Shown here piece after piece: positions 1-12,639 of a DNA stretch of 64,000 nucleotides. The notes under the pieces were generated by a model. The model was not told where the DNA came from. It worked only from the letters and a program-made list of their open reading frames with translations, and made no database searches. Numbering within the stretch: position 1 is the stretch's first letter; every line of letters begins with the position of its first letter. This stretch comes from Eudasyphora cyanicolor (lineage: Eukaryota > Arthropoda > Insecta > Diptera > Muscidae): assembly GCA_963930755.1 (NCBI GenBank), contig OZ005734.1, forward strand, positions 193,875,081 to 193,939,080. The letters are read 5' to 3'. A program made the position numbers and the translations under genes.

Positions 1-448
1 TGGGGTCAAAATAAATGCCGAATATTATCGGGAAAATGTCCTAAAGACAGTATTGAAGCCCTGGGCAGACAAACATTTCGGCCGCAGACCATGGACATTC
101 CAACAGGACTCAGCACCATCGCACTCAGCACGCGTCAACCAAGAATGGCTTTAAAAGGAGGTTCCACGCTTCATTTCTACCGCACCAAGCCACCAAGATC
201 TCCGGATCACAATCCGTTGGACTTTTGCGCCTGGGGCATTTTAGAGAGTATGGTACGCACTAAAAAATACCAAAGTATCGATCATCTTAAGACGGCGCTT
301 CGCCGGGAATGGGCCAAAATACCGCAGAGCCACTTTCGTGCAGCGTGTGATGGCTTTGTCGGCCGTTTGAAGGCCATAATTCGTGCCAAAATTAAAAATG
401 TAAAAAATATAGCGATTTACTTTGTTGCATTACATATCAGCCACCCTG
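1..448 (+). pseudogene. mariner-superfamily transposase, C-terminal fragment, broken
   Basis: This is the C-terminal half of a Tc1/mariner DDE transposase, the enzyme that cuts and pastes the element at TA sites. Frame 3 from base 3 gives the second catalytic aspartate in the motif FQQDSAPSHSARV. It then meets a TAA stop at 150-152, and homology continues in frame 1 (about 178 onward) with SPDHNPLDFCAWGILES, which carries the third catalytic aspartate. About 37 residues separate the two aspartates, which suggests a DD37D (maT-like) subgroup. An in-frame stop plus a frameshift show it is dead. The N-terminal half lies outside the window or is lost. The C-terminal tail (KTALRREWAKIPQSHF and beyond) matches the usual end of these proteins. 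Confident on the superfamily, less so on the subgroup. Confidence 0.85.
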
Positions 449-450
449 TA
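427..450 (+). repeat. 3' terminal inverted repeat and TA target of the first mariner
   Basis: Read on the minus strand, 448 back to 427 is CAGGGTGGCTGATATGTAAT, a mariner-style terminus starting with CAGGG. It is followed on the plus strand by TA at 449-450, the expected target dinucleotide. It lies just downstream of the transposase C-terminus, as it should in a complete 3' end. The matching 5' repeat is not in the window. Confidence 0.6.
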
Positions 451-457
451 TCTTTCT

Positions 458-972
458 GGCCTAGGCAACGCTAAATGTTGCCTGGCGCCATCTGACATTT
501 CCATTGGAAAGTTTGACATTTTTTAGCAAAAACATACTCAGAACGTTTTGACGTACGACCATCATTTGTGTTGTTTACAGTGACTTGAAAAAATCAATTT
601 GACGTTTATAAGATCGTCACAGGTGAAGAATCTTGGATATATGCGTATGAGCCCGAAACAAAACAGCAATCGACCATGTGGGTCTTCGAACACGAGCCAT
701 ATCCAACGAAAGTTTTTCGTAGACGAAGCACTTCGAAACAAATGGTCGCCTGTTTCGTCGGCAAAACTGTTCATGTAGCAACTGCTCCGCTTGAGCAACG
801 TAGGACACTCAATTCTGAGTGGTACAGCACAATTTGTTTGCCTGAAGTCTTCGGAGAAATTCGAAAAACGAACAAGAGAAGACGAATCATTGTGCACCAT
901 GACAATGCGAGCTCTCACACATCGGCTCAAACCAGCGCCTTTTGACCTGCAACACTTAGTGTTGCCTAGGCC
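458..972. repeat. 24-bp inverted repeats (458-481 and 949-972) bracketing a mariner fragment
   Basis: The sequence at 458-481 and the reverse complement of 949-972 agree at 22 of 24 positions; both begin GGCCTAGGCAAC. The right copy is itself a near-perfect palindrome (GCAACACT T AGTGTTGC). The bracketed segment holds the second mariner relic. The pair may be the ends of a composite or foldback unit, or two insertions of one small palindromic repeat. Confidence 0.6.
482..948 (+). pseudogene. mariner transposase fragment (second element)
   Basis: From about 590 the plus strand encodes a typical mariner catalytic core: IVTGEESWIYAYEPETKQQS carries the first catalytic aspartate region (aspartate replaced by glutamate in TGEES), STSKQMVACFVGKT and PLEQRRTLNSEWYSTICLP follow, and HHDNASSHTSAQT carries the second aspartate. 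An open frame covers 676-945. Homology stops at a TGA at 943-945, just before the third catalytic motif would appear, so the C-terminal third is missing. The N-terminal DNA-binding region is also absent; 482-590 looks like leader DNA of the same element joined directly to the core. It is a different mariner lineage from the fragment at 1-448. Confidence 0.85.
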
Positions 973-2532
973 CGAAATATATATAGCAACCCGTATACTT
1001 ATTTTAATTACAAAATGTCATTGTTTTAATGATTAGGACGTTAGTTATGCCAAGAGTTTGGCCTCAAAAAGTCATAATCTTTAAAATAAAGATATTTATT
1101 ACATAACATCAAAGCAATATAATTAATACTAAGGAAATTATCGTCATTGGCACCAAATGTTCAAAATTTGGACCATATTTTTTTCTATGTCCAGAGAATG
1201 CTGTGAGAAGGATGTTTTTTGCATACAATGTTTTCAATCTTACATATCTTACATACAGAACTTTATATAAATAATTAATTTACCTAAATAAATGAATATT
1301 TTTACTCGAGTAATCTGAAAGTACCTTCTATTTCATTGAGAGTTACTTAAATTTATCAGAATCTATAAGTACAGTGACACCTGCGAGTAGAGGTTCAAAC
1401 CTCTTTCGAGAAATGATTTATCTATGTACTTAATTCCGTATTATATTTCTCCCAAATGTGAGGGTATAATTTGGTTGGGGCAACTGACTGAGATTTTCTT
1501 ATTTCTTAAATTAAATACTATTAAAATAGTTAATCGTATCTATTCTTAATTGAGCTTTAAACTAAATCACAATTTGTAGATATACATACACATATTTCAT
1601 TTAAATAATGCAATTGACATTTTGAAAAACTCTCGAACCGGCTATCGATTTCAAGGCTGCCCATAAAACTACAGTTTAAATTAGACTGCATGTGAAATAA
1701 TTTTCTACTAAAAAAATCTAAATTTAAATTTGGCTACGAGTTTTTAATAGCGCGAGCAATTAAATTTAAATTCTTTACGGTTTTATTTAACTGCTTGACC
1801 TTTTTAATTGCTATAGCTAAAAATACATTTTTAACTGCAGTAAATTATCATTTTTCCTGTGCTTTTTTGTTTAACCCCCAAAAATAGAGTAGTGCAATAT
1901 GTTTTCGAGTGTGTCTTCTTCCCCTATTTGCGAACTCAAACCTCAATATTCATTCAACAAATTACGGTTTGTTGTCAACTCAACAGCAATTTATAATCTC
2001 TTAAAAGATAAAATATATATAAAAAAAACGAAAAAAGAAATTATGTGGCAAAAAAAACTCCAATGCCAACCTGTCATAGAATTAAAGCCAGCTGTGAATA
2101 TTCTCAACACGATTTTGGTTTGCTAAGGTCCGGACGGACATTTACCAACGCCAACAGAAACAAAAGAGGAAACATACACAGAAATACTCCATTTATTGTT
2201 TGTACTGGGCAAATGCATTGCACTACAACAACCAAATCACATTTAGATAGAAATATCTGATAAAATACCAAAAAAAAATTGCGCACTTCTATGTCCGTCT
2301 GTCTGCTCAGTGGTCGAATAGGGCAAAAACCAGTTAAATAAAAAAAGAAAGAAAAATAAACTGGAATTCTGGCCATATGTTTGCTCAGAACATCGTTGGC
2401 GGAGGCTTTGTGCAGAGAAGAGTAGGACAACACTCGAAGAATAATGATAAGTTTAATCGCTATTTGAATCATGTAGATCCTTTGACAACTAAAGTCTTGA
2501 AATCCGTTTTAGAACATTTCAAGTCACGTAAG
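973..2532. other. AT-rich stretch without recognisable genes
   Basis: About 1.5 kb of AT-rich DNA. Short open frames (for example 1899-2126 and 2104-2472 on the minus strand) have low-complexity translations and no recognisable motif. A small TGTCCGTCTGTCTGCTC scrap at 2291-2307 recalls the GTCY tracts of mini-me-type elements. Probably intronic. Confidence 0.5.
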
Positions 2533-2800
2533 CACTGTCCGTTTGTTTGTTCTTCCGTCTGTCTGTCTGGCTGGTGCGCACAATAACTCATAAAAGGAGT
2601 AACTGATTGACTTCATTATAACATTTTTATCTAAATCAGGCTAAGTTCGAATATGGACCATATGGTTCACTTCTTCTAGCATTTCTCCCCCAAAGGGTTA
2701 ATTTCAGGGAAATTTAAAAATATTGAATCTTTAATAACTGCTGTGTAATTATATTCTCTTCTGGAATTCAAGACATAGTAATAGTTTATATGTCGTTATT
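2533..2800 (+). mobile_element. fragment of dispersed element A (mini-me/DINE-like)
   Basis: This stretch aligns by eye with 36183-36480. Shared landmarks in order are a GTCT/GTTT tract, GGCTGGTGCGCAC, ATAACTC, AAAGGAGTAAC, a GGACCATAT-like block, CCCAAAGGGTTAA, and ATTGAATCTTTAATAACT. The 5' palindrome and the 155-bp tandem repeats of the fuller copy at 36048-37062 are missing, so it is truncated at both ends. It ends directly against the 9-mer satellite. Confidence 0.75.
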
Positions 2801-2811
2801 AAAATAACACA

Positions 2812-5800
2812 TTTATTATTATTTATTTATTTTATTTTATTTATTTTATTTATTTTATTTATTTTATTTATTTTATTTATTTTATTTATTTTATTTATTT
2901 TATTTATTTTATTTATTTTATTTATTTTATTTATTTTATTTATTTTATTTATTTTATTTATTTTATTTATTTTATTTATTTTATTTATTTTATTTATTTT
3001 ATTTATTTTATTTATTTTATTTATTTTATTTATTTTATTTATTTTATTTATTTTATTTATTTTATTTATTTTATTTATTTTATTTATTTTATTTATTTTA
3101 TTTATTTTATTTATTTTATTTATTTTATTTATTTTATTTATTTTATTTATTTTATTTATTTTATTTATTTTATTTATTTTATTTATTTTATTTATTTTAT
3201 TTATTTTATTTATTTTATTTATTTTATTTATTTTATTTATTTTATTTATTTTATTTATTTTATTTATTTTATTTATTTTATTTATTTTATTTATTTTATT
3301 TATTTTATTTATTTTATTTATTTTATTTATTTTATTTATTTTATTTATTTTATTTATTTTATTTATTTTATTTATTTTATTTATTTTATTTATTTTATTT
3401 ATTTTATTTATTTTATTTATTTTATTTATTTTATTTATTTTATTTATTTTATTTATTTTATTTATTTTATTTATTTTATTTATTTTATTTATTTTATTTA
3501 TTTTATTTATTTTATTTATTTTATTTATTTTATTTATTTTATTTATTTTATTTATTTTATTTATTTTATTTATTTTATTTATTTTATTTATTTTATTTAT
3601 TTTATTTATTTTATTTATTTTATTTATTTTATTTATTTTATTTATTTTATTTATTTTATTTATTTTATTTATTTTATTTATTTTATTTATTTTATTTATT
3701 TTATTTATTTTATTTATTTTATTTATTTTATTTATTTTATTTATTTTATTTATTTTATTTATTTTATTTATTTTATTTATTTTATTTATTTTATTTATTT
3801 TATTTATTTTATTTATTTTATTTATTTTATTTATTTTATTTATTTTATTTATTTTATTTATTTTATTTATTTTATTTATTTTATTTATTTTATTTATTTT
3901 ATTTATTTTATTTATTTTATTTATTTTATTTATTTTATTTATTTTATTTATTTTATTTATTTTATTTATTTTATTTATTTTATTTATTTTATTTATTTTA
4001 TTTATTTTATTTATTTTATTTATTTTATTTATTTTATTTATTTTATTTATTTTATTTATTTTATTTATTTTATTTATTTTATTTATTTTATTTATTTTAT
4101 TTATTTTATTTATTTTATTTATTTTATTTATTTTATTTATTTTATTTATTTTATTTATTTTATTTATTTTATTTATTTTATTTATTTTATTTATTTTATT
4201 TATTTTATTTATTTTATTTATTTTATTTATTTTATTTATTTTATTTATTTTATTTATTTTATTTATTTTATTTATTTTATTTATTTTATTTATTTTATTT
4301 ATTTTATTTATTTTATTTATTTTATTTATTTTATTTATTTTATTTATTTTATTTATTTTATTTATTTTATTTATTTTATTTATTTTATTTATTTTATTTA
4401 TTTTATTTATTTTATTTATTTTATTTATTTTATTTATTTTATTTATTTTATTTATTTTATTTATTTTATTTATTTTATTTATTTTATTTATTTTATTTAT
4501 TTTATTTATTTTATTTATTTTATTTATTTTATTTATTTTATTTATTTTATTTATTTTATTTATTTTATTTATTTTATTTATTTTATTTATTTTATTTATT
4601 TTATTTATTTTATTTATTTTATTTATTTTATTTATTTTATTTATTTTATTTATTTTATTTATTTTATTTATTTTATTTATTTTATTTATTTTATTTATTT
4701 TATTTATTTTATTTATTTTATTTATTTTATTTATTTTATTTATTTTATTTATTTTATTTATTTTATTTATTTTATTTATTTTATTTATTTTATTTATTTT
4801 ATTTATTTTATTTATTTTATTTATTTTATTTATTTTATTTATTTTATTTATTTTATTTATTTTATTTATTTTATTTATTTTATTTATTTTATTTATTTTA
4901 TTTATTTTATTTATTTTATTTATTTTATTTATTTTATTTATTTTATTTATTTTATTTATTTTATTTATTTTATTTATTTTATTTATTTTATTTATTTTAT
5001 TTATTTTATTTATTTTATTTATTTTATTTATTTTATTTATTTTATTTATTTTATTTATTTTATTTATTTTATTTATTTTATTTATTTTATTTATTTTATT
5101 TATTTTATTTATTTTATTTATTTTATTTATTTTATTTATTTTATTTATTTTATTTATTTTATTTATTTTATTTATTTTATTTATTTTATTTATTTTATTT
5201 ATTTTATTTATTTTATTTATTTTATTTATTTTATTTATTTTATTTATTTTATTTATTTTATTTATTTTATTTATTTTATTTATTTTATTTATTTTATTTA
5301 TTTTATTTATTTTATTTATTTTATTTATTTTATTTATTTTATTTATTTTATTTATTTTATTTATTTTATTTATTTTATTTATTTTATTTATTTTATTTAT
5401 TTTATTTATTTTATTTATTTTATTTATTTTATTTATTTTATTTATTTTATTTATTTTATTTATTTTATTTATTTTATTTATTTTATTTATTTTATTTATT
5501 TTATTTATTTTATTTATTTTATTTATTTTATTTATTTTATTTATTTTATTTATTTTATTTATTTTATTTATTTTATTTATTTTATTTATTTTATTTATTT
5601 TATTTATTTTATTTATTTTATTTATTTTATTTATTTTATTTATTTTATTTATTTTATTTATTTTATTTATTTTATTTATTTTATTTATTTTATTTATTTT
5701 ATTTATTTTATTTATTTTATTTATTTTATTTATTTTATTTATTTTATTTATTTTATTTATTTTATTTATTTTATTTATTTTATTTATTTTATTTATTTTA

Positions 5801-8800
5801 TTTATTTTATTTATTTTATTTATTTTATTTATTTTATTTATTTTATTTATTTTATTTATTTTATTTATTTTATTTATTTTATTTATTTTATTTATTTTAT
5901 TTATTTTATTTATTTTATTTATTTTATTTATTTTATTTATTTTATTTATTTTATTTATTTTATTTATTTTATTTATTTTATTTATTTTATTTATTTTATT
6001 TATTTTATTTATTTTATTTATTTTATTTATTTTATTTATTTTATTTATTTTATTTATTTTATTTATTTTATTTATTTTATTTATTTTATTTATTTTATTT
6101 ATTTTATTTATTTTATTTATTTTATTTATTTTATTTATTTTATTTATTTTATTTATTTTATTTATTTTATTTATTTTATTTATTTTATTTATTTTATTTA
6201 TTTTATTTATTTTATTTATTTTATTTATTTTATTTATTTTATTTATTTTATTTATTTTATTTATTTTATTTATTTTATTTATTTTATTTATTTTATTTAT
6301 TTTATTTATTTTATTTATTTTATTTATTTTATTTATTTTATTTATTTTATTTATTTTATTTATTTTATTTATTTTATTTATTTTATTTATTTTATTTATT
6401 TTATTTATTTTATTTATTTTATTTATTTTATTTATTTTATTTATTTTATTTATTTTATTTATTTTATTTATTTTATTTATTTTATTTATTTTATTTATTT
6501 TATTTATTTTATTTATTTTATTTATTTTATTTATTTTATTTACTTTATTTATTTTATTTATTTTATTTGCTTTATTTATTTTATTTATTTTATTTATTTT
6601 ATTTATTTTATTTATTTTATTTATTTTATTTATTTTATTTATTTTATTTATTTTATTTATTTTATTTATTTATTTTATTTATTTTATTTATTTTATTTAT
6701 TTTATTTATTTTATTTATTTTATTTATTTTATTTATTTTATTTATTTTATTTATTTTATTTATTTTATTTATTTTATTTATTTTATTTATTTTATTTATT
6801 TTATTTATTTTATTTATTTTATTTATTTTATTTATTTTATTTATTTTATTTATTTTATTTATTTTATTTATTTTATTTATTTTATTTATTTTATTTATTT
6901 TATTTATTTTATTTATTTTATTTATTTTATTTATTTTATTTATTTTATTTATTTTATTTATTTTATTTATTTTATTTATTTTATTTATTTTATTTATTTT
7001 ATTTATTTTATTTATTTTATTTATTTTATTTATTTTATTTATTTTATTTATTTTATTTATTTTATTTATTTTATTTATTTTATTTATTTTATTTATTTTA
7101 TTTATTTTATTTATTTTATTTATTTTATTTATTTTATTTATTTTATTTATTTTATTTATTTTATTTATTTTATTTATTTTATTTATTTTATTTATTTTAT
7201 TTATTTTATTTATTTTATTTATTTTATTTATTTTATTTATTTTATTTATTTTATTTATTTTATTTATTTTATTTATTTTATTTATTTTATTTATTTTATT
7301 TATTTTATTTATTTTATTTATTTTATTTATTTTATTTATTTTATTTATTTTATTTATTTTATTTATTTTATTTATTTTATTTATTTTATTTATTTTATTT
7401 ATTTTATTTATTTTATTTATTTTATTTATTTTATTTATTTTATTTATTTTATTTATTTTATTTATTTTATTTATTTTATTTATTTTATTTATTTTATTTA
7501 TTTTATTTATTTTATTTATTTTATTTATTTTATTTATTTTATTTATTTTATTTATTTTATTTATTTTATTTATTTTATTTATTTTATTTATTTTATTTAT
7601 TTTATTTATTTTATTTATTTTATTTATTTTATTTATTTTATTTATTTTATTTATTTTATTTATTTTATTTATTTTATTTATTTTATTTATTTTATTTATT
7701 TTATTTATTTTATTTATTTTATTTATTTTATTTATTTTATTTATTTTATTTATTTTATTTATTTTATTTATTTTATTTATTTTATTTATTTTATTTATTT
7801 TATTTATTTTATTTATTTTATTTATTTTATTTATTTTATTTATTTTATTTATTTTATTTATTTTATTTATTTTATTTATTTTATTTATTTTATTTATTTT
7901 ATTTATTTTATTTATTTTATTTATTTTATTTATTTTATTTATTTTATTTATTTTATTTATTTTATTTATTTTATTTATTTTATTTATTTTATTTATTTTA
8001 TTTATTTTATTTATTTTATTTATTTTATTTATTTTATTTATTTTATTTATTTTATTTATTTTATTTATTTTATTTATTTTATTTATTTTATTTATTTTAT
8101 TTATTTTATTTATTTTATTTATTTTATTTATTTTATTTATTTTATTTATTTTATTTATTTTATTTATTTTATTTATTTTATTTATTTTATTTATTTTATT
8201 TATTTTATTTATTTTATTTATTTTATTTATTTTATTTATTTTATTTATTTTATTTATTTTATTTATTTTATTTATTTTATTTATTTTATTTATTTTATTT
8301 ATTTTATTTATTTTATTTATTTTATTTATTTTATTTATTTTATTTATTTTATTTATTTTATTTATTTTATTTATTTTATTTATTTTATTTATTTTATTTA
8401 TTTTATTTATTTTATTTATTTTATTTATTTTATTTATTTTATTTATTTTATTTATTTTATTTATTTTATTTATTTTATTTATTTTATTTATTTTATTTAT
8501 TTTATTTATTTTATTTATTTTATTTATTTTATTTATTTTATTTATTTTATTTATTTTATTTATTTTATTTATTTTATTTATTTTATTTATTTTATTTATT
8601 TTATTTATTTTATTTATTTTATTTATTTTATTTATTTTATTTATTTTATTTATTTTATTTATTTTATTTATTTTATTTATTTTATTTATTTTATTTATTT
8701 TATTTATTTTATTTATTTTATTTATTTTATTTATTTTATTTATTTTATTTATTTTATTTATTTTATTTATTTTATTTATTTTATTTATTTTATTTATTTT

Positions 8801-11022
8801 ATTTATTTTATTTATTTTATTTATTTTATTTATTTTATTTATTTTATTTATTTTATTTATTTTATTTATTTTATTTATTTTATTTATTTTATTTATTTTA
8901 TTTATTTTATTTATTTTATTTATTTTATTTATTTTATTTATTTTATTTATTTTATTTATTTTATTTATTTTATTTATTTTATTTATTTTATTTATTTTAT
9001 TTATTTTATTTATTTTATTTATTTTATTTATTTTATTTATTTTATTTATTTTATTTATTTTATTTATTTTATTTATTTTATTTATTTTATTTATTTTATT
9101 TATTTTATTTATTTTATTTATTTTATTTATTTTATTTATTTTATTTATTTTATTTATTTTATTTATTTTATTTATTTTATTTATTTTATTTATTTTATTT
9201 ATTTTATTTATTTTATTTATTTTATTTATTTTATTTATTTTATTTATTTTATTTATTTTATTTATTTTATTTATTTTATTTATTTTATTTATTTTATTTA
9301 TTTTATTTATTTTATTTATTTTATTTATTTTATTTATTTTATTTATTTTATTTATTTTATTTATTTTATTTATTTTATTTATTTTATTTATTTTATTTAT
9401 TTTATTTATTTTATTTATTTTATTTATTTTATTTATTTTATTTATTTTATTTATTTTATTTATTTTATTTATTTTATTTATTTTATTTATTTTATTTATT
9501 TTATTTATTTTATCTATTTTATTTATTTTATTTATTTTATTTATTTTATTTATTTTATTTATTTTATTTATTTTATTTATTTTATTTATTTTATTTATTT
9601 TATTTATTTTATTTATTTTATTTATTTTATTTATTTTATTTATTTTATTTATTTTATTTATTTTATTTATTTTATTTATTTTATTTATTTTATTTATTTT
9701 ATTTATTTTATTTATTTTATTTATTTTATTTATTTTATTTATTTTATTTATTTTATTTATTTTATTTATTTTATTTATTTTATTTATTTTATTTATTTTA
9801 TTTATTTTATTTATTTTATTTATTTTATTTATTTTATTTATTTTATTTATTTTATTTATTTTATTTATTTTATTTATTTTATTTATTTTATTTATTTTAT
9901 TTATTTTATTTATTTTATTTATTTTATTTATTTTATTTATTTTATTTATTTTATTTATTTTATTTATTTTATTTATTTTATTTATTTTATTTATTTTATT
10001 TATTTTATTTATTTTATTTATTTTATTTATTTTATTTATTTTATTTATTTTATTTATTTTATTTATTTTATTTATTTTATTTATTTTATTTATTTTATTT
10101 ATTTTATTTATTTTATTTATTTTATTTATTTTATTTATTTTATTTATTTTATTTATTTTATTTATTTTATTTATTTTATTTATTTTATTTATTTTATTTA
10201 TTTTATTTATTTTATTTGCTTTATTTATTTTATTTATTTTATTTATTTTATTTATTTTATTTATTTTATTTATTTTATTTATTTTATTTATTTTATTTAT
10301 TTTATTTATTTTATTTATTTTATTTATTTTATTTATTTTATTTTATAATTTTTATTTATTTTATTTATTTTATTTATTTTATTTATTTTATTTATTTTAT
10401 TTATTTTATTTATTTTATTTATGTTATTTATTTTATTTATTTTATTTATTTTATTTATTTTATTTATTTTATTTATTTAATTTATTTTATTTATTTTATA
10501 TATTTTATTTATTTTATTTATTTTATTTATTTTATTTATTTTATTTATTTTATTTATTTTATTTATTTTATTTATTTTATTTATTTTATTTATTTTATTT
10601 ATTTTATTTATTTTATTTATTTTATTTATTTTATTTATTTTATTTATTTTATTTATTTTATTTATTTTATTTATTTTATTTATTTTATTTATTTTATTTA
10701 TTTTATTTATTTTATTTATTTTATTTATTTTATTTATTTTATTTATTTTATTTATTTTATTTATTTTATTTATTTTATTTATTTTATTTATTTTATTTAT
10801 TTTATTTATTTTATTTATTTTATTTATTTTATTTATTTTATTTATTTTATTTATTTTATTTATTTTATTTATTTTATTTATTTTATTTATTTTATTTATT
10901 TTATTTATTTTATTTATTTTATTTATTTTATTTATTTTATTTATTTTATTTATTTTATTTACTTTATTTATTTTATTTATTTTATTTATTTTATTTGTTT
11001 TATTGTATGTATTTATTTTATT
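2812..11022. repeat. 9-bp satellite (TTTTATTTA)n, about 910 copies
   Basis: A single 9-mer, TTTTATTTA, is repeated head to tail for about 8.2 kb. From about 2840 to 6542 I see no variant at all. Rare variants follow: a C at 6543, GC at 6569-6570, a +4 phase shift near 6664-6675, a C at 9514, GC at 10218-10219, and more from 10342 to 11022 as the right edge decays. The left edge (2812-2840) is also irregular. Because 9 is a multiple of three and TTTTATTTA has no stop in any plus frame, the array yields open frames up to 1,500 codons (6567-11069), plus an Asn-Lys-Ile frame on the minus strand. These are artefacts, not genes. Confidence 0.97.
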
Positions 11023-12639
11023 TTGTATCGAATATTTCTCACAAATTCCATAAAAGGTCATTGCATTAATTGGCAGGACAATTAAATCTATACTACCTTT
11101 AAACCCAGCAATACCTCATAATCTCCCTTAAGAGCCAGGATATAGGTTGTTGTCCTGCTACATTCCAACAATAATAAAAATATTACAACTTCTGAGAATT
11201 TATCCCTATTATCCAAATTGAACTTTCACAAGATTTTGTTTATAAACCAATTATAATGGGAATAGCCGACACGTTTTGTCGAATTGGTGGTCAAGGCAAT
11301 TTTGTTTATTAATAAAAACGACATCACTCTCATCTCAATGAAAATAAAAATCCACATGGAATACATTCATATTCTCCTTAAATTGGAAATTATATTTTTT
11401 TGTTTTCAATTTTTGTATTAATTTTGAAAACTCGCCTGTTTGTCGGGTTTGTTTATTTCCAAAAGCGTGAGATTTTTCACAAATATTCTTATTTTAAAAT
11501 CTTCGCAAATCATTGTCAGATTGTTTATAATTTGTTTCATCTTTTATTGCATTAAAGCAATCGCATGATTCTCCAGAGAGGAGTCGATTTGAATTATTTA
11601 TTTGACACATTTAAACAGAAATTGGTTTTTAATCGTTCCATTGAACTCGATCACCATTTAAATTAAATTAAATGTAAACTTTGCATGTGAAACACTGTTA
11701 AGGTTTTCAGTTCTGGTAAACATATCAAGAATTTATTTCTAAAATATACAGATGGATGTATCAAGTGGAAGATACAGGCGGACGGTTTTCTTTCCCATGA
11801 AGAGAGATGTAGCAAATACTGAAATTTATAAAAAAATGTTGACTGCAAAAGGCATATCAGTGAGGACCAATAAGGTCCTGTGATTGGATCTCAACAAAAT
11901 TAAATGCAATTTGCCAAATTTCTGTTCAATCGGTGAATATTTGTGAATTCTAAGTCAAAAAGTCAAATCACATGGGGTGGAGTAGATTAACTCCCAAACG
12001 AACATCTCGTTTCCCAAGCACAATTCACTAATGGTCATTATGACCCCATCACTCCCTTATTCAAATTATCAAAAAAAATTGCTACTGTCACATGACCATT
12101 ATGTTGATGATGAGCCGATAATATGATATTGACAAAGTTTTCTAGTCTTATTACTTTTTCACAAACTCTCACAAAAAACTTTCCAAATTCGCATCATATG
12201 GTTTCCTCCAAACGTTGGAAAAAAGTCGACGAAGAAAAAAATAGCAATTCATAAAAATCCATCACAGAAACAAAACTTTATGAATTGAAATTTCGAAACT
12301 GTAGTGAAAAACTTACTTTAACAATTGACTGAGAAGGCCAACAAAACGAAAGGGGAAGATAAGCAGCTGGAGGGGGCGGCTGAAAGCAGTGGTTATCCTT
12401 ATGCAAAATTACAATGATATATTTGAGAAAATGATAGAATCGTCTATAAATCGAATTCAAGGCAACCTTTTTGTTCTACTACTACGTCGACAGAAGAAAG
12501 GCTATACACTGAAAGAATTGCTATGTACACTAAGCAATGAAAATGAGATTAAAAAAATTACAATTTGTCTGAGAGATACCAAATTCTAAAGAAAATTACA
12601 CAGAAGGGCATTTCATACTTAAACTAAACATCGAGGAAT
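11023..12639. other. unique AT-rich stretch, nothing recognised
   Basis: About 1.6 kb with no long frame, no RNA gene and no repeat visible to me. The short frames at 11663-11848 (minus), 12278-12460 (minus) and 12389-12589 (plus) lack family motifs. Probably intron sequence. Confidence 0.5.

Noticed and set aside
1386..1410. tRNA T-arm-like GAGGTTCAAACCTC
   Set aside because: No acceptor, D or anticodon arm and no A box at the right distance.
10477..11061. 194-codon minus frame of Asn-Lys-Ile repeats
   Set aside because: Same satellite read on the other strand.
6567..11069. 1,500-codon open reading frame rich in Leu-Phe-Ile and Phe-Tyr-Leu
   Set aside because: Entirely within the 9-mer satellite; openness follows from the repeat length and lack of stops, not from coding.
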